From positions 992,001-1,056,000 of the forward strand of contig NZ_JAIWNA010000002.1 in the NCBI RefSeq assembly GCF_020216065.1: DNA of 64,000 bases. The letters are read 5' to 3'. The position numbers and the translations under genes are program-made. This document shows positions 7,683-16,818 of the stretch, one piece after another. The notes under the pieces were generated by a model. The model was not told the origin of the DNA. It searched no databases and worked only from the letters and a program-made list of their open reading frames with translations. Each line of letters opens with the position of its first letter. Positions within the stretch are counted from its first letter, which is position 1. The DNA is from Nocardia rosealba. Its GTDB lineage: Bacteria; Actinomycetota; Actinomycetes; Mycobacteriales; Mycobacteriaceae.

Positions 7683-8606
7683 CTAGCGCGTGGACGACGT
7701 GATCTGGTCGGCCGCGGCGGCGGTGGCGGCTCCGAGGGCGGTGACCTGGGCGGCGGTGAGGCGGGAGTCGGGGCAGGTTACCACCGAGGCGACGACGGCG
7801 CCGGTGGTGTCGCGGATGGGGGCGGCGACGGTGAGGACGGCGTTGTCGGGGCCGAGTTCGCCGGGCAGGTAGTCGATGGTGATGAGTTCGGTGATGACAG
7901 AGCCGAGTTGGGCGCGCAGAGCGGCGGTGATCGGCGTGTCACGCAGGGCCGCAAGGGCTTCCAGCATCGGCGTCGAATCGTCGACCAGTCGCTCGACGGA
8001 GTAGCCGCGGGCGCGGATCTCGGTGAGGACGTGCGCGAGGCGCTCACGGTGTGTGGGGTCGGCGCCGGTGAGCCAGGCGCGTTGTTCGGATTCCGGTGCC
8101 CAGGCGACGAATTCGCGGCAGACAGGTGGGGCGAGCGGCAGCCGCCGACCGGGTCGGATCCAGGTCGCCGACGGGTCGCCGACGAGCTCGGTGACCACGA
8201 TGTTCGCCCCGTCGCGTTCGGCGAGGAAAACAGGTGCCGACACCTGGTCCGACAGCGCGCGCAGGACAGGGGCGGCGGTGCGGCGCAGCGGGAACGCGGC
8301 TTCGGCGCGACGGGCGACGGTGAGCAGCCGCAGACCGATGCCGTAACAGCCGTCGCCGTCGCGCACGGTCCACCCGTCGGCGGTGAGCTGGGTGAGCACG
8401 GCGTGGGCGGTGGCGCGGGAGATCCCGGCTTCGCGCACGATGCGGGCCAGCGTGAGCCGCTCGGTGGCGTGGCGCGAGAGCAGCTCGAGCACCTTAACCA
8501 CCCGCTGGGTCGGGGCCGAGACGACGCTCGGATCCGGCTCGGCCGACGCCGGATCCGACGTCACCTCTTGACCGGCGCTCTCGGCCCGGCTTATCGTCGG
8601 TGTCAC
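7683..8606 (-). CDS. IclR-family transcriptional regulator
   Basis: 307 residues if started at the GTG at 8606; a GTG at 8564 is also possible. An N-terminal winged helix (RVVKVLELLSRHATERLTLA, then ISRATAHAVLTQLTADGW) precedes an effector domain with PVFLAERDGANIVVTELVG and a C-terminal GALGAATAAAA-like helix, as in IclR. Divergent from cysD with about 70 bases between starts, so it is the obvious candidate controller of the sulfation operon. The AT-richer spacer (about 8607-8640) holds an imperfect CGAA..AATA/TATTCG dyad that could be its operator. Confidence 0.8.
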   Translation of the reverse strand: MTPTISRAESAGQEVTSDPASAEPDPSVVSAPTQRVVKVLELLSRHATERLTLARIVREAGISRATAHAVLTQLTADGWTVRDGDGCYGIGLRLLTVARRAEAAFPLRRTAAPVLRALSDQVSAPVFLAERDGANIVVTELVGDPSATWIRPGRRLPLAPPVCREFVAWAPESEQRAWLTGADPTHRERLAHVLTEIRARGYSVERLVDDSTPMLEALAALRDTPITAALRAQLGSVITELITIDYLPGELGPDNAVLTVAAPIRDTTGAVVASVVTCPDSRLTAAQVTALGAATAAAADQITSSTR

Positions 8607-8675
8607 AATACCGAACAATAGCGTCGATTATTCGACAACGCAACCCCGGGCGTGAGCCCGCCGGGAAGGTGGACA

Positions 8676-9581
8676 GTGCAGACGGGATACGAGTTGACGC
8701 ACCTGGCGGCCCTGGAGGCCGAGGCGGTGCACATCCTGCGCGAGGTGGCGGCCACCTTCGAACGACCGGTGCTGCTGTTCTCCGGCGGGAAGGATTCGGC
8801 GGTGCTGCTACATCTGGCGCGGCGCGCGTTCTGGCCCGCGCCACTGCCGTTCCCGCTGCTGCACGTGGACACCGGCCACAATTTCGACGAGGTGCTCGCC
8901 TTCCGCGACCGCACCGCCGACCGCACCGGCGCCCGCCTCCTCGTCGCGAAGGTCCAGGACGACATCGACGCGGGCCGCGCGGTCGAACGCCCCAGCGGCA
9001 CCCGCAACCCCTTGCAGACCACCACCCTGCTGCGCGCGATCGGTGAGCACCGTTTCGACGCCGTGTTCGGTGGCGCACGCCGCGACGAGGAGAAGGCACG
9101 CGCCAAGGAACGGGTGTTCAGCTTCCGCAATCGTTTCGGCGAATGGGAGCCGCGCGCCCAGCGTCCCGAGGTGTGGAACCTCTACAACGGCAGGCATCAG
9201 CCGGGCGAGCACATCCGGGTGTTCCCGCTGTCGAACTGGACCGAGCTCGACGTGTGGGAATACATCGACCAGGCGGCCGTCGAGTTGCCCTCGCTGTACT
9301 ACGCGCACCGCAGGCGGGTGATCGAGCGCGACGGAATGCTGCTGTCCGCGACCCGTTTCGTCACCGAGGCACCCGGCGAGCGCGCCTTCGAGGCCACTGT
9401 GCGTTTCCGCACCGTCGGCGATGCCACTTGTACCGGATGCGTCGAGAGCACCGCCGCCACCCCGGCACAGGTGATCGCCGAGATCGCGGCCACCCGGCTC
9501 ACCGAGCGCGGCGCCACCCGCGCCGACGACCGGATCTCCGAGACCGGGATGGAAGACCGCAAGCGAGAGGGCTATTTCTGA
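8676..9581 (+). CDS. cysD: Sulfate adenylyltransferase subunit 2 (CysD)
   Basis: 301 residues. CysD is the catalytic half of ATP sulfurylase, forming APS from ATP and sulfate with GTP hydrolysed by CysN. The PP-loop SGGKDSAVLLHLA, the LLHVDTGHNFDE segment and the RRDEEKARAKER basic motif are all present, ending in the conserved ...DRKREGYF. The GTG at 8676 has GGGAAGG upstream; in-frame codons before it are unlike the family. The stop overlaps the ATG of cysNC (TGATG). Confidence 0.95.
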   Translation: MQTGYELTHLAALEAEAVHILREVAATFERPVLLFSGGKDSAVLLHLARRAFWPAPLPFPLLHVDTGHNFDEVLAFRDRTADRTGARLLVAKVQDDIDAGRAVERPSGTRNPLQTTTLLRAIGEHRFDAVFGGARRDEEKARAKERVFSFRNRFGEWEPRAQRPEVWNLYNGRHQPGEHIRVFPLSNWTELDVWEYIDQAAVELPSLYYAHRRRVIERDGMLLSATRFVTEAPGERAFEATVRFRTVGDATCTGCVESTAATPAQVIAEIAATRLTERGATRADDRISETGMEDRKREGYF

Positions 9582-11440
9582 TGCGCCGCAATCTGTTACG
9601 CCTGGCCACCGCCGGCAGCGTGGACGACGGGAAGTCCACCCTCATCGGTCGCCTCCTCTACGACTCGAAATCCCTCTTCGACGACCAGCTCGCCAACATC
9701 GAGCGCCTCAGCACCGAAAGGGGCAGTGCCACTACCGATCTCGCGCTGCTCACCGACGGTTTGCGGGCCGAACGCGAGCAGGGCATCACCATCGATGTCG
9801 CCTACCGCTATGTGACCACCCCGCGCCGCAAGTTCGTCATCGCCGACACGCCGGGTCATGTGCAGTACACCCGCAATATGGTGACCGGCGCGTCCACCGC
9901 CGATCTCGCCCTGATCCTGGTCGACGCCCGCACCGGCGTCAGCGAGCAGACCCGCCGTCATGCCTTCCTCGCCACTCTGCTCGGCGTCCCGCACCTGGTG
10001 GTGTGCGTGAACAAGATGGACCTGGTCGACTGGTCGGAGGAGCGTTTCACCGAGATCAGGGAGGAATTCTCCGCGTTCGCCGCGAAATTGACCGTCGGGG
10101 ACCTCAGTTTCGTGCCCGTCTCGGCCCTGCACGGCGACAACGTGGTCGACAGCTCACCGCAGCTGGCCTGGTATCCGGGTCCGCCGCTGTTGCGCCACCT
10201 CGAGGACGTGCACATCGCCTCGGACCGCAACCTCATCGACGCACGGCTCCCGATCCAGTACGTGATCCGCGCCGAACAGGGGTCGGCGCAGCGCAGTTAC
10301 GCAGGCACCGTGGCGGGCGGCATCTTCAAACCGGGCGACGAGGTGGTGGTTCTGCCCGCCGGTCACGCCTCGCATGTGCGGGAGATCTGGGGTCCGGGCG
10401 GCACGAAAGTCGAGGAGGCGTTCACGGGGATGGCGATCTCACTGACCCTCGACGACGACATCGATATCGGCCGGGGCGACCTGCTGGCTCGCCCGGGCAA
10501 CTCCCCACACCAGAGCACCGAACTCGACGCCATGCTGTGCTGGTTCTCCGAGACCGCCCGGCTACGCGCCGGCGACAGCCTGCTCGTCCGCACGGCCGCG
10601 CAGACCACACAGGCCGAGGTCGTCGCCATCGACTACCGGCTCGACGTGAACACCCTGCATCGGGTCTCGGAGGTGGAGGCGTTGTCGCTCAACGACATCG
10701 CCAGGGTCCGGCTGCGCGCCCGTCGGCCGCTGCTGTCGGATCCCTACCGGGAGAACCGGCGCACCGGCAGCTTCATCCTCATCGATCCGCGTACCGACGA
10801 GACGGTCGCGGCGGGGATGGTCACCGGTCGCGAAACGGTCGAGGTGTCGAGCACACGCACCGGTCCGGTGACGTGGCATCGCTCGGCGGTGACGCGTGCC
10901 GAGCGCACACACCTCGGGGCGACAATCTGGCTGACCGGCCTGTCGGGTTCGGGGAAGTCGACCGTCGCCGTGGAACTCGAGCGCCTGCTCGTCGAGGCCG
11001 GTCGCCCCGCCTACCTGCTCGACGGCGACAATCTGCGCCACGGCCTCAACGCAGGACTCGGCTTCTCCCCCGCCGACCGGGACGAGAACGTGCGCCGGGT
11101 CGCCGAGGTCGCTGCCCTGTTCGCCGACGCCGGAACCGTCGCCGTCGTGTCGGTCATCAGCCCGTTCGCCGCGCAACGCGACCACGCCCGCACCGTGCAC
11201 TCCGACCGGGATCTGCCCTTCCACGAGGTGTTCGTCGACACCCCGCTGGCTGAATGCGAACGCCGCGACCCGAAGGGCCTCTACGCCAAGGCCCGTGCGG
11301 GTGAACTGCCCGGTTTCACCGGCATCGGCTCCCCCTACGAGCGGCCCGCACAACCCGACCTGGTCATCACCCCCGACCTCGGCTCCCCCGCCGAGAGCGC
11401 CGCCCATATCCTCCGAGAGCTAGGGATCACAATCCGTTGA
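9581..11440 (+). CDS. cysNC: Bifunctional sulfate adenylyltransferase subunit 1 / APS kinase (CysNC)
   Basis: 619 residues with two enzymes fused. CysN part (about 1-430): GTPase motifs GSVDDGKST (G1), DTPGH (G3) and NKMD (G4), then beta-barrel domains. CysC part (about 440-619): P-loop GLSGSGKST, LDGDNLRHGL and the FVDTPLAECERRDPKGLY segment. With CysD it turns sulfate into APS and then PAPS, the sulfate donor for the sulfotransferase three genes downstream. The stop overlaps the TTG start of the next gene. No cysH, cysI or sulfate transporter is nearby, so the operon looks built for sulfation rather than cysteine synthesis. Confidence 0.95.
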   Translation: MRRNLLRLATAGSVDDGKSTLIGRLLYDSKSLFDDQLANIERLSTERGSATTDLALLTDGLRAEREQGITIDVAYRYVTTPRRKFVIADTPGHVQYTRNMVTGASTADLALILVDARTGVSEQTRRHAFLATLLGVPHLVVCVNKMDLVDWSEERFTEIREEFSAFAAKLTVGDLSFVPVSALHGDNVVDSSPQLAWYPGPPLLRHLEDVHIASDRNLIDARLPIQYVIRAEQGSAQRSYAGTVAGGIFKPGDEVVVLPAGHASHVREIWGPGGTKVEEAFTGMAISLTLDDDIDIGRGDLLARPGNSPHQSTELDAMLCWFSETARLRAGDSLLVRTAAQTTQAEVVAIDYRLDVNTLHRVSEVEALSLNDIARVRLRARRPLLSDPYRENRRTGSFILIDPRTDETVAAGMVTGRETVEVSSTRTGPVTWHRSAVTRAERTHLGATIWLTGLSGSGKSTVAVELERLLVEAGRPAYLLDGDNLRHGLNAGLGFSPADRDENVRRVAEVAALFADAGTVAVVSVISPFAAQRDHARTVHSDRDLPFHEVFVDTPLAECERRDPKGLYAKARAGELPGFTGIGSPYERPAQPDLVITPDLGSPAESAAHILRELGITIR

Positions 11441-12651
11441 ACCAACCGAGTACCACCACTGCCGACGCGGGCGCACCGCCTGATTCGCTCACCGCCCCGT
11501 TTCTCGCCGCCGTCGCCCAGGCCGAAACACTCATCGCCGGTGCGGAATTCGTGCGCAGCGACACCGACCGCGCCGAAGGCTACGACTACCTCGCCGCCAG
11601 TATCGCCGCCTGCCTGCGGCTCTCGGGTGCCCACGGCACCTCGCACCCCTACTTCGTGTCTTCCACCGGCCCGTACGCCAAGATGGGCCTGGACAACCCG
11701 GACACCCTCTACTACCACGCGAATATCGAGCCGACCGCCGAGTATGTGGTGAGCGGGGTGCGTGGAAGCACCGTCGACCTGAGTTTCCAGGTCCTCAAAG
11801 GTGACTACACGGCCACCGAGGTGCCCGGCGGGGCCGATGCCTTCGACGACCGGCGGATCCCGATCGCCGCGGACGGCAGCTTCTCGATCCGCTTCGGTCC
11901 GGCGAAAGCCGATGCGGGCGAGGACTATTTCCCGCTCGGCGAGGGCGCCTCGATGCTCGCGGTCCGCGAGGTCTACAGCGACTGGACCGAACGCAAGGGC
12001 TCCATCCGCATCGAACGGGTCGACACCGTCGGCACCGCACCGGACGAACCGGATCTGGCCCGGTTGCGCAAGCGCTACCGGGCCGCCGGGAACATGCTGC
12101 TCACCAGGGTGCACACCTGGTTCAACTTCCCCAAGTGGTTCTATCTCGACCTGCCGGTGAACACCCTCACCGCACCGCGGCTCACCCCGGGCGGTCTCAG
12201 CACCCAGTACTCCTCGGTGGGACATTTCGACCTCGCCGACGATCAGGCCCTGGTGATCACGGTGCCGAAATCCGACGCGCCCTATCAGGGGTTCCAGCTG
12301 GGCAGCCTCTGGTACATCTCACTGGACTCCGTGAACCATCAGACGAGCCTCAATCATGCCCAGGCACAGGTGGATCCGGACGGCATGATCCGCATGGTGG
12401 TGAGCAACCGCGATCCCGGCATCACGAACTGGATCGAGACCACCGGCCGCACGCGAGGCATCCTGCAGTTCCGGTGGCAGCGCACCGACCGGCCGATGAC
12501 CGAAGCCGACGGCCCGGGTGTGGAACTCGTCGACGTCGCCGATGTCGCCGCGCACCTGCCGTACTACAACAACAACCGGATCGACGCTGCCGCGTGGCGT
12601 GACCGGATCGCCGCCCGGCAGCGGGCTTTCGCCGAGAGGATGCTGGGATGA
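11437..12651 (+). CDS. DUF1214-domain protein
   Basis: 404 residues, soluble, no signal peptide. The C-terminal half carries DUF1214 features (PGGLSTQYSSVGHFDLADDQ, YQGFQLGSLWYISLDSVNHQ, NWIETTGRTRGILQFRWQ). The N-terminal part (YDYLAASIAACLRLSGAHGT) is typical of the longer actinobacterial members that occur with sulfotransferases and SDRs. The biochemical role is unknown. The proposed TTG start overlaps the cysNC stop (TTGA), and its own stop overlaps the next ATG, so it is part of a translationally coupled chain. Confidence 0.8.
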   Translation: MNQPSTTTADAGAPPDSLTAPFLAAVAQAETLIAGAEFVRSDTDRAEGYDYLAASIAACLRLSGAHGTSHPYFVSSTGPYAKMGLDNPDTLYYHANIEPTAEYVVSGVRGSTVDLSFQVLKGDYTATEVPGGADAFDDRRIPIAADGSFSIRFGPAKADAGEDYFPLGEGASMLAVREVYSDWTERKGSIRIERVDTVGTAPDEPDLARLRKRYRAAGNMLLTRVHTWFNFPKWFYLDLPVNTLTAPRLTPGGLSTQYSSVGHFDLADDQALVITVPKSDAPYQGFQLGSLWYISLDSVNHQTSLNHAQAQVDPDGMIRMVVSNRDPGITNWIETTGRTRGILQFRWQRTDRPMTEADGPGVELVDVADVAAHLPYYNNNRIDAAAWRDRIAARQRAFAERMLG

Positions 12652-13418
12652 GCCTGCTGGACGGGAAGGTTGTCGTCGTCTCCGGTGTGGGGCCGGGGCT
12701 CGGCCGGTCGATCTGCACGGAAGCCGCGGCGGCGGGTGCGAAGGTAGTCCTCGCGGCTCGCACCGAATCGCGGCTGCAGGAGGTGGCCGCCGAGATCGAC
12801 GGCGAAACGCTCTGTGTGCCTACCGATATCACCGACGACGCCGCGGTGCAGCACCTCGTGTCGCGCACGGTCGAGAAGTTCGGCCGCGTCGACGCGCTGG
12901 TGAACAACGCGTTCTCCGTGCCATCGATGAAACCGCTCGAACGCACCGATTACGACCAGATCCGCGACAGCCTCGATCTCACCGTGCTGGGCGGTCTGCG
13001 GATGACGCAGGCGTTCACGCCCGCCCTGTCGGAGTCCAACGGCGCCGTGGTGATGATCAATTCGGCGGTGGTGCGCCACAGCGAACCCCGCTACGGCAGC
13101 TACAAGCTCACCAAAGCCGCGCTGCTGGCGATGTCGCAGACCCTCGCCACCGAGCTGGGTGGCAAGGGCATCCGCGTGAACAGTGTGCTGCCCGGCTACA
13201 TCTGGAGCGACCAGTTGAAGTGGTACTTCGGCCAGATCGCCGAGAAGTACGGCATCACCGTCGAGCAGGTCTACGAACAGACGGCTGCCCGGTCCGATCT
13301 GAAGCGGCTGCCCGAGCCGGCCGAGATCGCCCGTGCCGTGGTGTTCCTCGCCTCGGACTGGGCGAACGCGATCACCGGCCAGACCCTCGACGTCAACTGC
13401 GGCGAATACCACAACTGA
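12648..13418 (+). CDS. Short-chain dehydrogenase/reductase of the sulfation operon
   Basis: 256 residues, classical SDR. The cofactor motif is GVGPGLG rather than the usual TGxxxGxG, followed by the LVNNAFS segment, a catalytic serine in MINSAVV and the Y-x3-K pair in YGSYKLTK. The C-terminus ends NAITGQTLDVNCGEYHN. NAD(P)-dependent oxidation or reduction of an alcohol/ketone, probably on the molecule that is later sulfated or on a related carbonyl. ATGA overlap with the DUF1214 gene. Confidence 0.85.
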   Translation: MSLLDGKVVVVSGVGPGLGRSICTEAAAAGAKVVLAARTESRLQEVAAEIDGETLCVPTDITDDAAVQHLVSRTVEKFGRVDALVNNAFSVPSMKPLERTDYDQIRDSLDLTVLGGLRMTQAFTPALSESNGAVVMINSAVVRHSEPRYGSYKLTKAALLAMSQTLATELGGKGIRVNSVLPGYIWSDQLKWYFGQIAEKYGITVEQVYEQTAARSDLKRLPEPAEIARAVVFLASDWANAITGQTLDVNCGEYHN

Positions 13419-13434
13419 TCAGGAGTTTCCCTCG

Positions 13435-14568
13435 ATGACTGTGCGCACCGATGTCGGCACCGTAGCCGACCTGCACGCCTCGGCAACCAAACTCACCGGC
13501 CTCACCGATTTCGGCTCCGACGACTACACCGAAGCCCTCGGCGTGCTGCTCTGTTCCTATCGCGACGAGGCCGGGCTCACCGAACTCGGGTCCAAGATGT
13601 CGCGGTTCTTCCTGCGCGGCACCTTGATCGCTCGCGCCCTGAGCGAGGCCGCGTGGGCAGCAAACCCGGGGTTTGCCGAAACACCGGTCACCCGGCCGAT
13701 TTTCGTCACCGGGCTGCCACGCACCGGCACCACCGCACTGCATCGCCTGCTCGCGGCCGACCCCGCCAACCAGGGACTGGAGATGTGGCTGACGGACTTC
13801 CCGCAGCCCCGGCCGCCGCGGGAGAGCTGGGCGGACAATCCCGCCTATCAGCAGATAGACGCCGGGCTGCGCCAGCATCAAGTGCAGAACCCGGAGTTCA
13901 TGGGCCTGCACTACATGAGTGCTGCCGATGTCGAGGAGTGCTGGCAATTGCTCCGCCAGTCGGTGATGTCGCACTCCTACGAGTGTCTGGCATACCTGCC
14001 GAGCTATTCGCAATGGCTCACCACCCAGGACTGGACGCCCGCCTACGCCCGGCACCGGCGCAACCTGCAGCTCATCGGGATGAACGACGCCCGCCGCTGG
14101 GTGCTCAAGAATCCCAGTCACCTGTTCTGTCTGGACGCCCTGCTCGCCGTCTACCCCGACGCCGTCGTCATCCAGACCCATCGCGACCCCGCGACCGTGA
14201 TCCCCTCGGTCTGCAGCCTCAACGAGCACGCCACCCGTGGCTGGTCGACCGTCTTCACCCCGGAGGTCATCGGCCGCACGCAACTCGACCTGTGGTCGCG
14301 CGGGTTGCGCGAGTTCACCGCCGCGCGCGCCCGCCACCCCGAGGCCCACTTCATCGATATCGACTTCGCCGACCTGCGCTCCGACCCGGTCGGCACCGTC
14401 GAGACGATCTACCGGTCCATCGGCACCGACCTCACCCCGCAGGCCCGCGCGGCCGTCCTCGACCTGGACGCCGAAAGCCGCACGGGCGCACGCAAACCCA
14501 CCCACCACTACTCGCTCGCCGACTACGGGCTCACCGAGGACATGGTCGCCGAGCGCTTTTCCGGCTGA
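13435..14568 (+). CDS. PAPS-dependent sulfotransferase
   Basis: 377 residues. The 5'-phosphosulfate-binding loop FVTGLPRTGTTALHRLL lies at about 90-106, and the RWVLKNPSHLFCLDALLAVYP block with VIQTHRDPATVIPSVCSL is the 3'-phosphate-binding region with its R and S. This is the Sulfotransfer_3-type family common in mycobacteria and Nocardia. It transfers sulfate from PAPS to a hydroxyl group; the acceptor is not evident. AGGAG is nine bases before the ATG at 13435. Last gene of the cysD operon, so donor synthesis and use are co-transcribed. Confidence 0.9.
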   Translation: MTVRTDVGTVADLHASATKLTGLTDFGSDDYTEALGVLLCSYRDEAGLTELGSKMSRFFLRGTLIARALSEAAWAANPGFAETPVTRPIFVTGLPRTGTTALHRLLAADPANQGLEMWLTDFPQPRPPRESWADNPAYQQIDAGLRQHQVQNPEFMGLHYMSAADVEECWQLLRQSVMSHSYECLAYLPSYSQWLTTQDWTPAYARHRRNLQLIGMNDARRWVLKNPSHLFCLDALLAVYPDAVVIQTHRDPATVIPSVCSLNEHATRGWSTVFTPEVIGRTQLDLWSRGLREFTAARARHPEAHFIDIDFADLRSDPVGTVETIYRSIGTDLTPQARAAVLDLDAESRTGARKPTHHYSLADYGLTEDMVAERFSG

Positions 14569-14585
14569 TCGTGGGGGCGGCGGGT

Positions 14586-15332
14586 CTAGCGGGCACTCCA
14601 CCCGCCGTCCATCACATACGACGACCCGGTCACCATGCCCGCCGCGTCCGAGGACAGCCAGGCCACCAGCTGGGCCACCTCCTCGGGCTCGATCAGGCGT
14701 TTGATCGCGCTCTCGGTGAGCAGCACCTGTTCGACCACCTGTTGTTCGGGGATGCCGTGGACGAGGGCCTGATCGGCGATCTGCTTGTCCACCAACGGTG
14801 TTCGCACATATCCGGGATTCACGCAGTTGCAGGTGACGCCGTGCGGGCCGGCCTCGAGCGCCGTCACCTTCGACAGGCCCTCCAGCCCGTGCTTGGCCGT
14901 GACGTAGGCGACCTTGAACCGGGAGGCACGCAGCCCGTGCACCGAGGAGATGTTGACGATGCGGCCGAACCCGTTGCAGTACATGTGCGGCAGTGCTGCG
15001 CGGATCAGCAGGAACGGTGCCTCCACCATCAGCGTTTGCATGGTCCGGAACCGTTCGGGCTCGAAATCCTCGATCGGGCTGACGGTTTGGATACCCGCGT
15101 TGTTGACGAGGATGTCGGTGTCCAGGCGCAGCTCGGCGAGTGCGTCGACATCACGCAGGTCGACACACCAGGCGTGGCCGCCGATCTCGTGGGCGACGGC
15201 CTTCGCGCCGTCACCGTCGAGATCGGCTACGGTGACCTCGGCGCCGCGCGCGGCGAGTACCCGCGCGCACGCGGCGCCGATCCCGCTCGCGGCACCGGTG
15301 ACCAGCGCGGTGCGGCCGGTGAGGTCACTCAT
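14586..15332 (-). CDS. bdhA: 3-hydroxybutyrate-dehydrogenase-like SDR
   Basis: 248 residues. TGAASGIG cofactor motif, NNAGIQ, catalytic serine in NISSVHG, Y-x3-K in YVTAKHG, and the CVNPGYVRTPLVDKQI segment and ALVHGIPE-type loop characteristic of D-3-hydroxybutyrate dehydrogenases, ending VMDGGWSAR. Likely interconverts 3-hydroxybutyrate and acetoacetate with NAD. The ATG at 15332 overlaps the stop of the upstream transporter gene (ATGA), so the two form an uptake-plus-oxidation pair. Convergent with the sulfotransferase gene, 17 bases away. Confidence 0.8.
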   Translation of the reverse strand: MSDLTGRTALVTGAASGIGAACARVLAARGAEVTVADLDGDGAKAVAHEIGGHAWCVDLRDVDALAELRLDTDILVNNAGIQTVSPIEDFEPERFRTMQTLMVEAPFLLIRAALPHMYCNGFGRIVNISSVHGLRASRFKVAYVTAKHGLEGLSKVTALEAGPHGVTCNCVNPGYVRTPLVDKQIADQALVHGIPEQQVVEQVLLTESAIKRLIEPEEVAQLVAWLSSDAAGMVTGSSYVMDGGWSAR

Positions 15333-16702
15333 GCCGCAAGCCGTTTCGGCGCGTTGGTGTCCGCCAGATCGACGGTCTCGAGGTCGATCCCGCGCGTCTC
15401 CCGCGCACACAGCACCGCGATCACCGTGACCGACGCCGCCACCGCGAGGTAGACCGCGATCGGCACCGACGAACCATAGGAGTCGAGCAGGCGCACCGCG
15501 ATGATCGGCGCCAGCGAACCGGCCACGATCGAGGTCACCTGATATCCCAGCGACACACCGGAATACCGCATTCTGGTGGGGAACATCTCGGCCATCATGG
15601 CGGGCTGGCCGGCGTACATGAACCCGTGGAAGACGAGGCCGACGATGATCGCGGACAGAATCACCACGCTGTGCCCGCTGTCCATCATCGGGAACGCGAA
15701 GAACCCCCAGGTTCCGCCTGCGACGGCACCGGCCAGGTACACCGGCCGACGCCCGACCCGGTCACCGAGGTATCCGGCGAGCGGGATCACCGCGATGTGC
15801 ACGGCGTGGGCGATGAGCAACCACCACAGGATCGTGGTCGTATCGGCGTTTACCTGCACCTTCAGGTAGGTGATCGAGAAAGTGACCACCAGGTAGTACA
15901 TGATGTTCTCGCCGAAGCGCAGCCCCATGGCGGTGAAAACCCCACGCGGGTAACGGCGCAACACCTCGAACGGGCTGAACGAGGTGGCCTTGGTGTGCTC
16001 GAGCGCCTGCTGGGCGGCCAGGAAGATCGGCGCGTCGGTCACCTTCGTCCGCACGTAGTAGCCGACGAGCACCACCACCGCCGACAACCAGAACGCGACC
16101 CGCCAGCCCCAGCTCAGGAACGCCGCGTCCGACAGCGTCGAGGTGAGCACCAGCAGCACGATGGTGGCGAGCAGATTGCCCGCGGGCACTCCCGCCTGCG
16201 GCCAGCTCGACCAGAAGGCGCGGCTGCGGCTGGGGCTGTGCTCGGCGACCAGCAGCACCGCACCACCCCATTCACCACCGACCGCGAAGCCCTGAACGAA
16301 GCGCAGTGTCACGAGCAGCGCCGGTGCCCAGTAACCGATCTGGGCGAAGGTGGGCAGACAACCCATCAGGAACGTCGCCGCGCCGACGAGCACGAGACTC
16401 GTCTGCAGCAGCTTCTTGCGCCCGTAGCGGTCACCGAAATAGCCGAAGACGATGCCGCCGAGCGGGCGCGCCGCGAAACCGACGGCATAGGTGACGAACG
16501 CGGCGAGGATCGCGTCCAGGTCGCTGGTCCCCTTCGCGAAGAACACCTTGCTGAACACCAGGGTTGCGGCGGTGCCGTAGAGGAAGAATTCATACCACTC
16601 GACGACGGTGCCCGCCATCGAGGCGGTCACCACCCGCCGTAGCCCGGACGGTGTCTCCTCCGGTGTGTCACCGGTGGGCCGGGTCGCGCTGCTGACGCTC
16701 AT
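15329..16702 (-). CDS. MFS transporter, metabolite:H+ symporter (MHS) family
   Basis: 457 residues with about 12 membrane helices. GTVVEWYEFFLYGTAA at the start of helix 1, RPLGGIVFGYFGDRYGRKK in the loop 2-3 motif and RFVQGFAVGGEWGGAVLL are hallmarks of the MHS subfamily that imports organic acids such as shikimate, citrate or ketoacids with protons. Paired with the 3-hydroxybutyrate-dehydrogenase-like SDR, it probably imports the SDR substrate or a related small acid. Divergent from a LysR gene that probably controls it. Confidence 0.85.
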   Translation of the reverse strand: MSVSSATRPTGDTPEETPSGLRRVVTASMAGTVVEWYEFFLYGTAATLVFSKVFFAKGTSDLDAILAAFVTYAVGFAARPLGGIVFGYFGDRYGRKKLLQTSLVLVGAATFLMGCLPTFAQIGYWAPALLVTLRFVQGFAVGGEWGGAVLLVAEHSPSRSRAFWSSWPQAGVPAGNLLATIVLLVLTSTLSDAAFLSWGWRVAFWLSAVVVLVGYYVRTKVTDAPIFLAAQQALEHTKATSFSPFEVLRRYPRGVFTAMGLRFGENIMYYLVVTFSITYLKVQVNADTTTILWWLLIAHAVHIAVIPLAGYLGDRVGRRPVYLAGAVAGGTWGFFAFPMMDSGHSVVILSAIIVGLVFHGFMYAGQPAMMAEMFPTRMRYSGVSLGYQVTSIVAGSLAPIIAVRLLDSYGSSVPIAVYLAVAASVTVIAVLCARETRGIDLETVDLADTNAPKRLAA

Positions 16703-16752
16703 CGCACTACTCCTTCACGCGCTGTGAGCTGACTCACATTCCATGCGAGGAG

Positions 16753-16811
16753 TATTCGTGCAGAAGTCTTTCGGTCGCAATGCCCAGTTTCGCAGCGGCT
16801 ATCTGCGAATA
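16753..16811. promoter_or_regulatory. Divergent regulatory region, possible LysR sites
   Basis: TATTCGTGCAGA at 16753-16764 is matched by the near-inverted TCTGCGAATA at 16802-16811, separated by 37 bases, between the divergent MFS and LysR genes. LysR proteins commonly bind paired sites in such a position. The assignment rests on this dyad only. Confidence 0.35.
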
Positions 16812-16818
16812 TGCAGGT

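Noticed and set aside
9143..9580. N-terminal extension of cysNC
   Set aside because: The frame is open upstream but overlaps cysD in another frame; CysN starts at the ATG at 9581 just before its conserved first strand.
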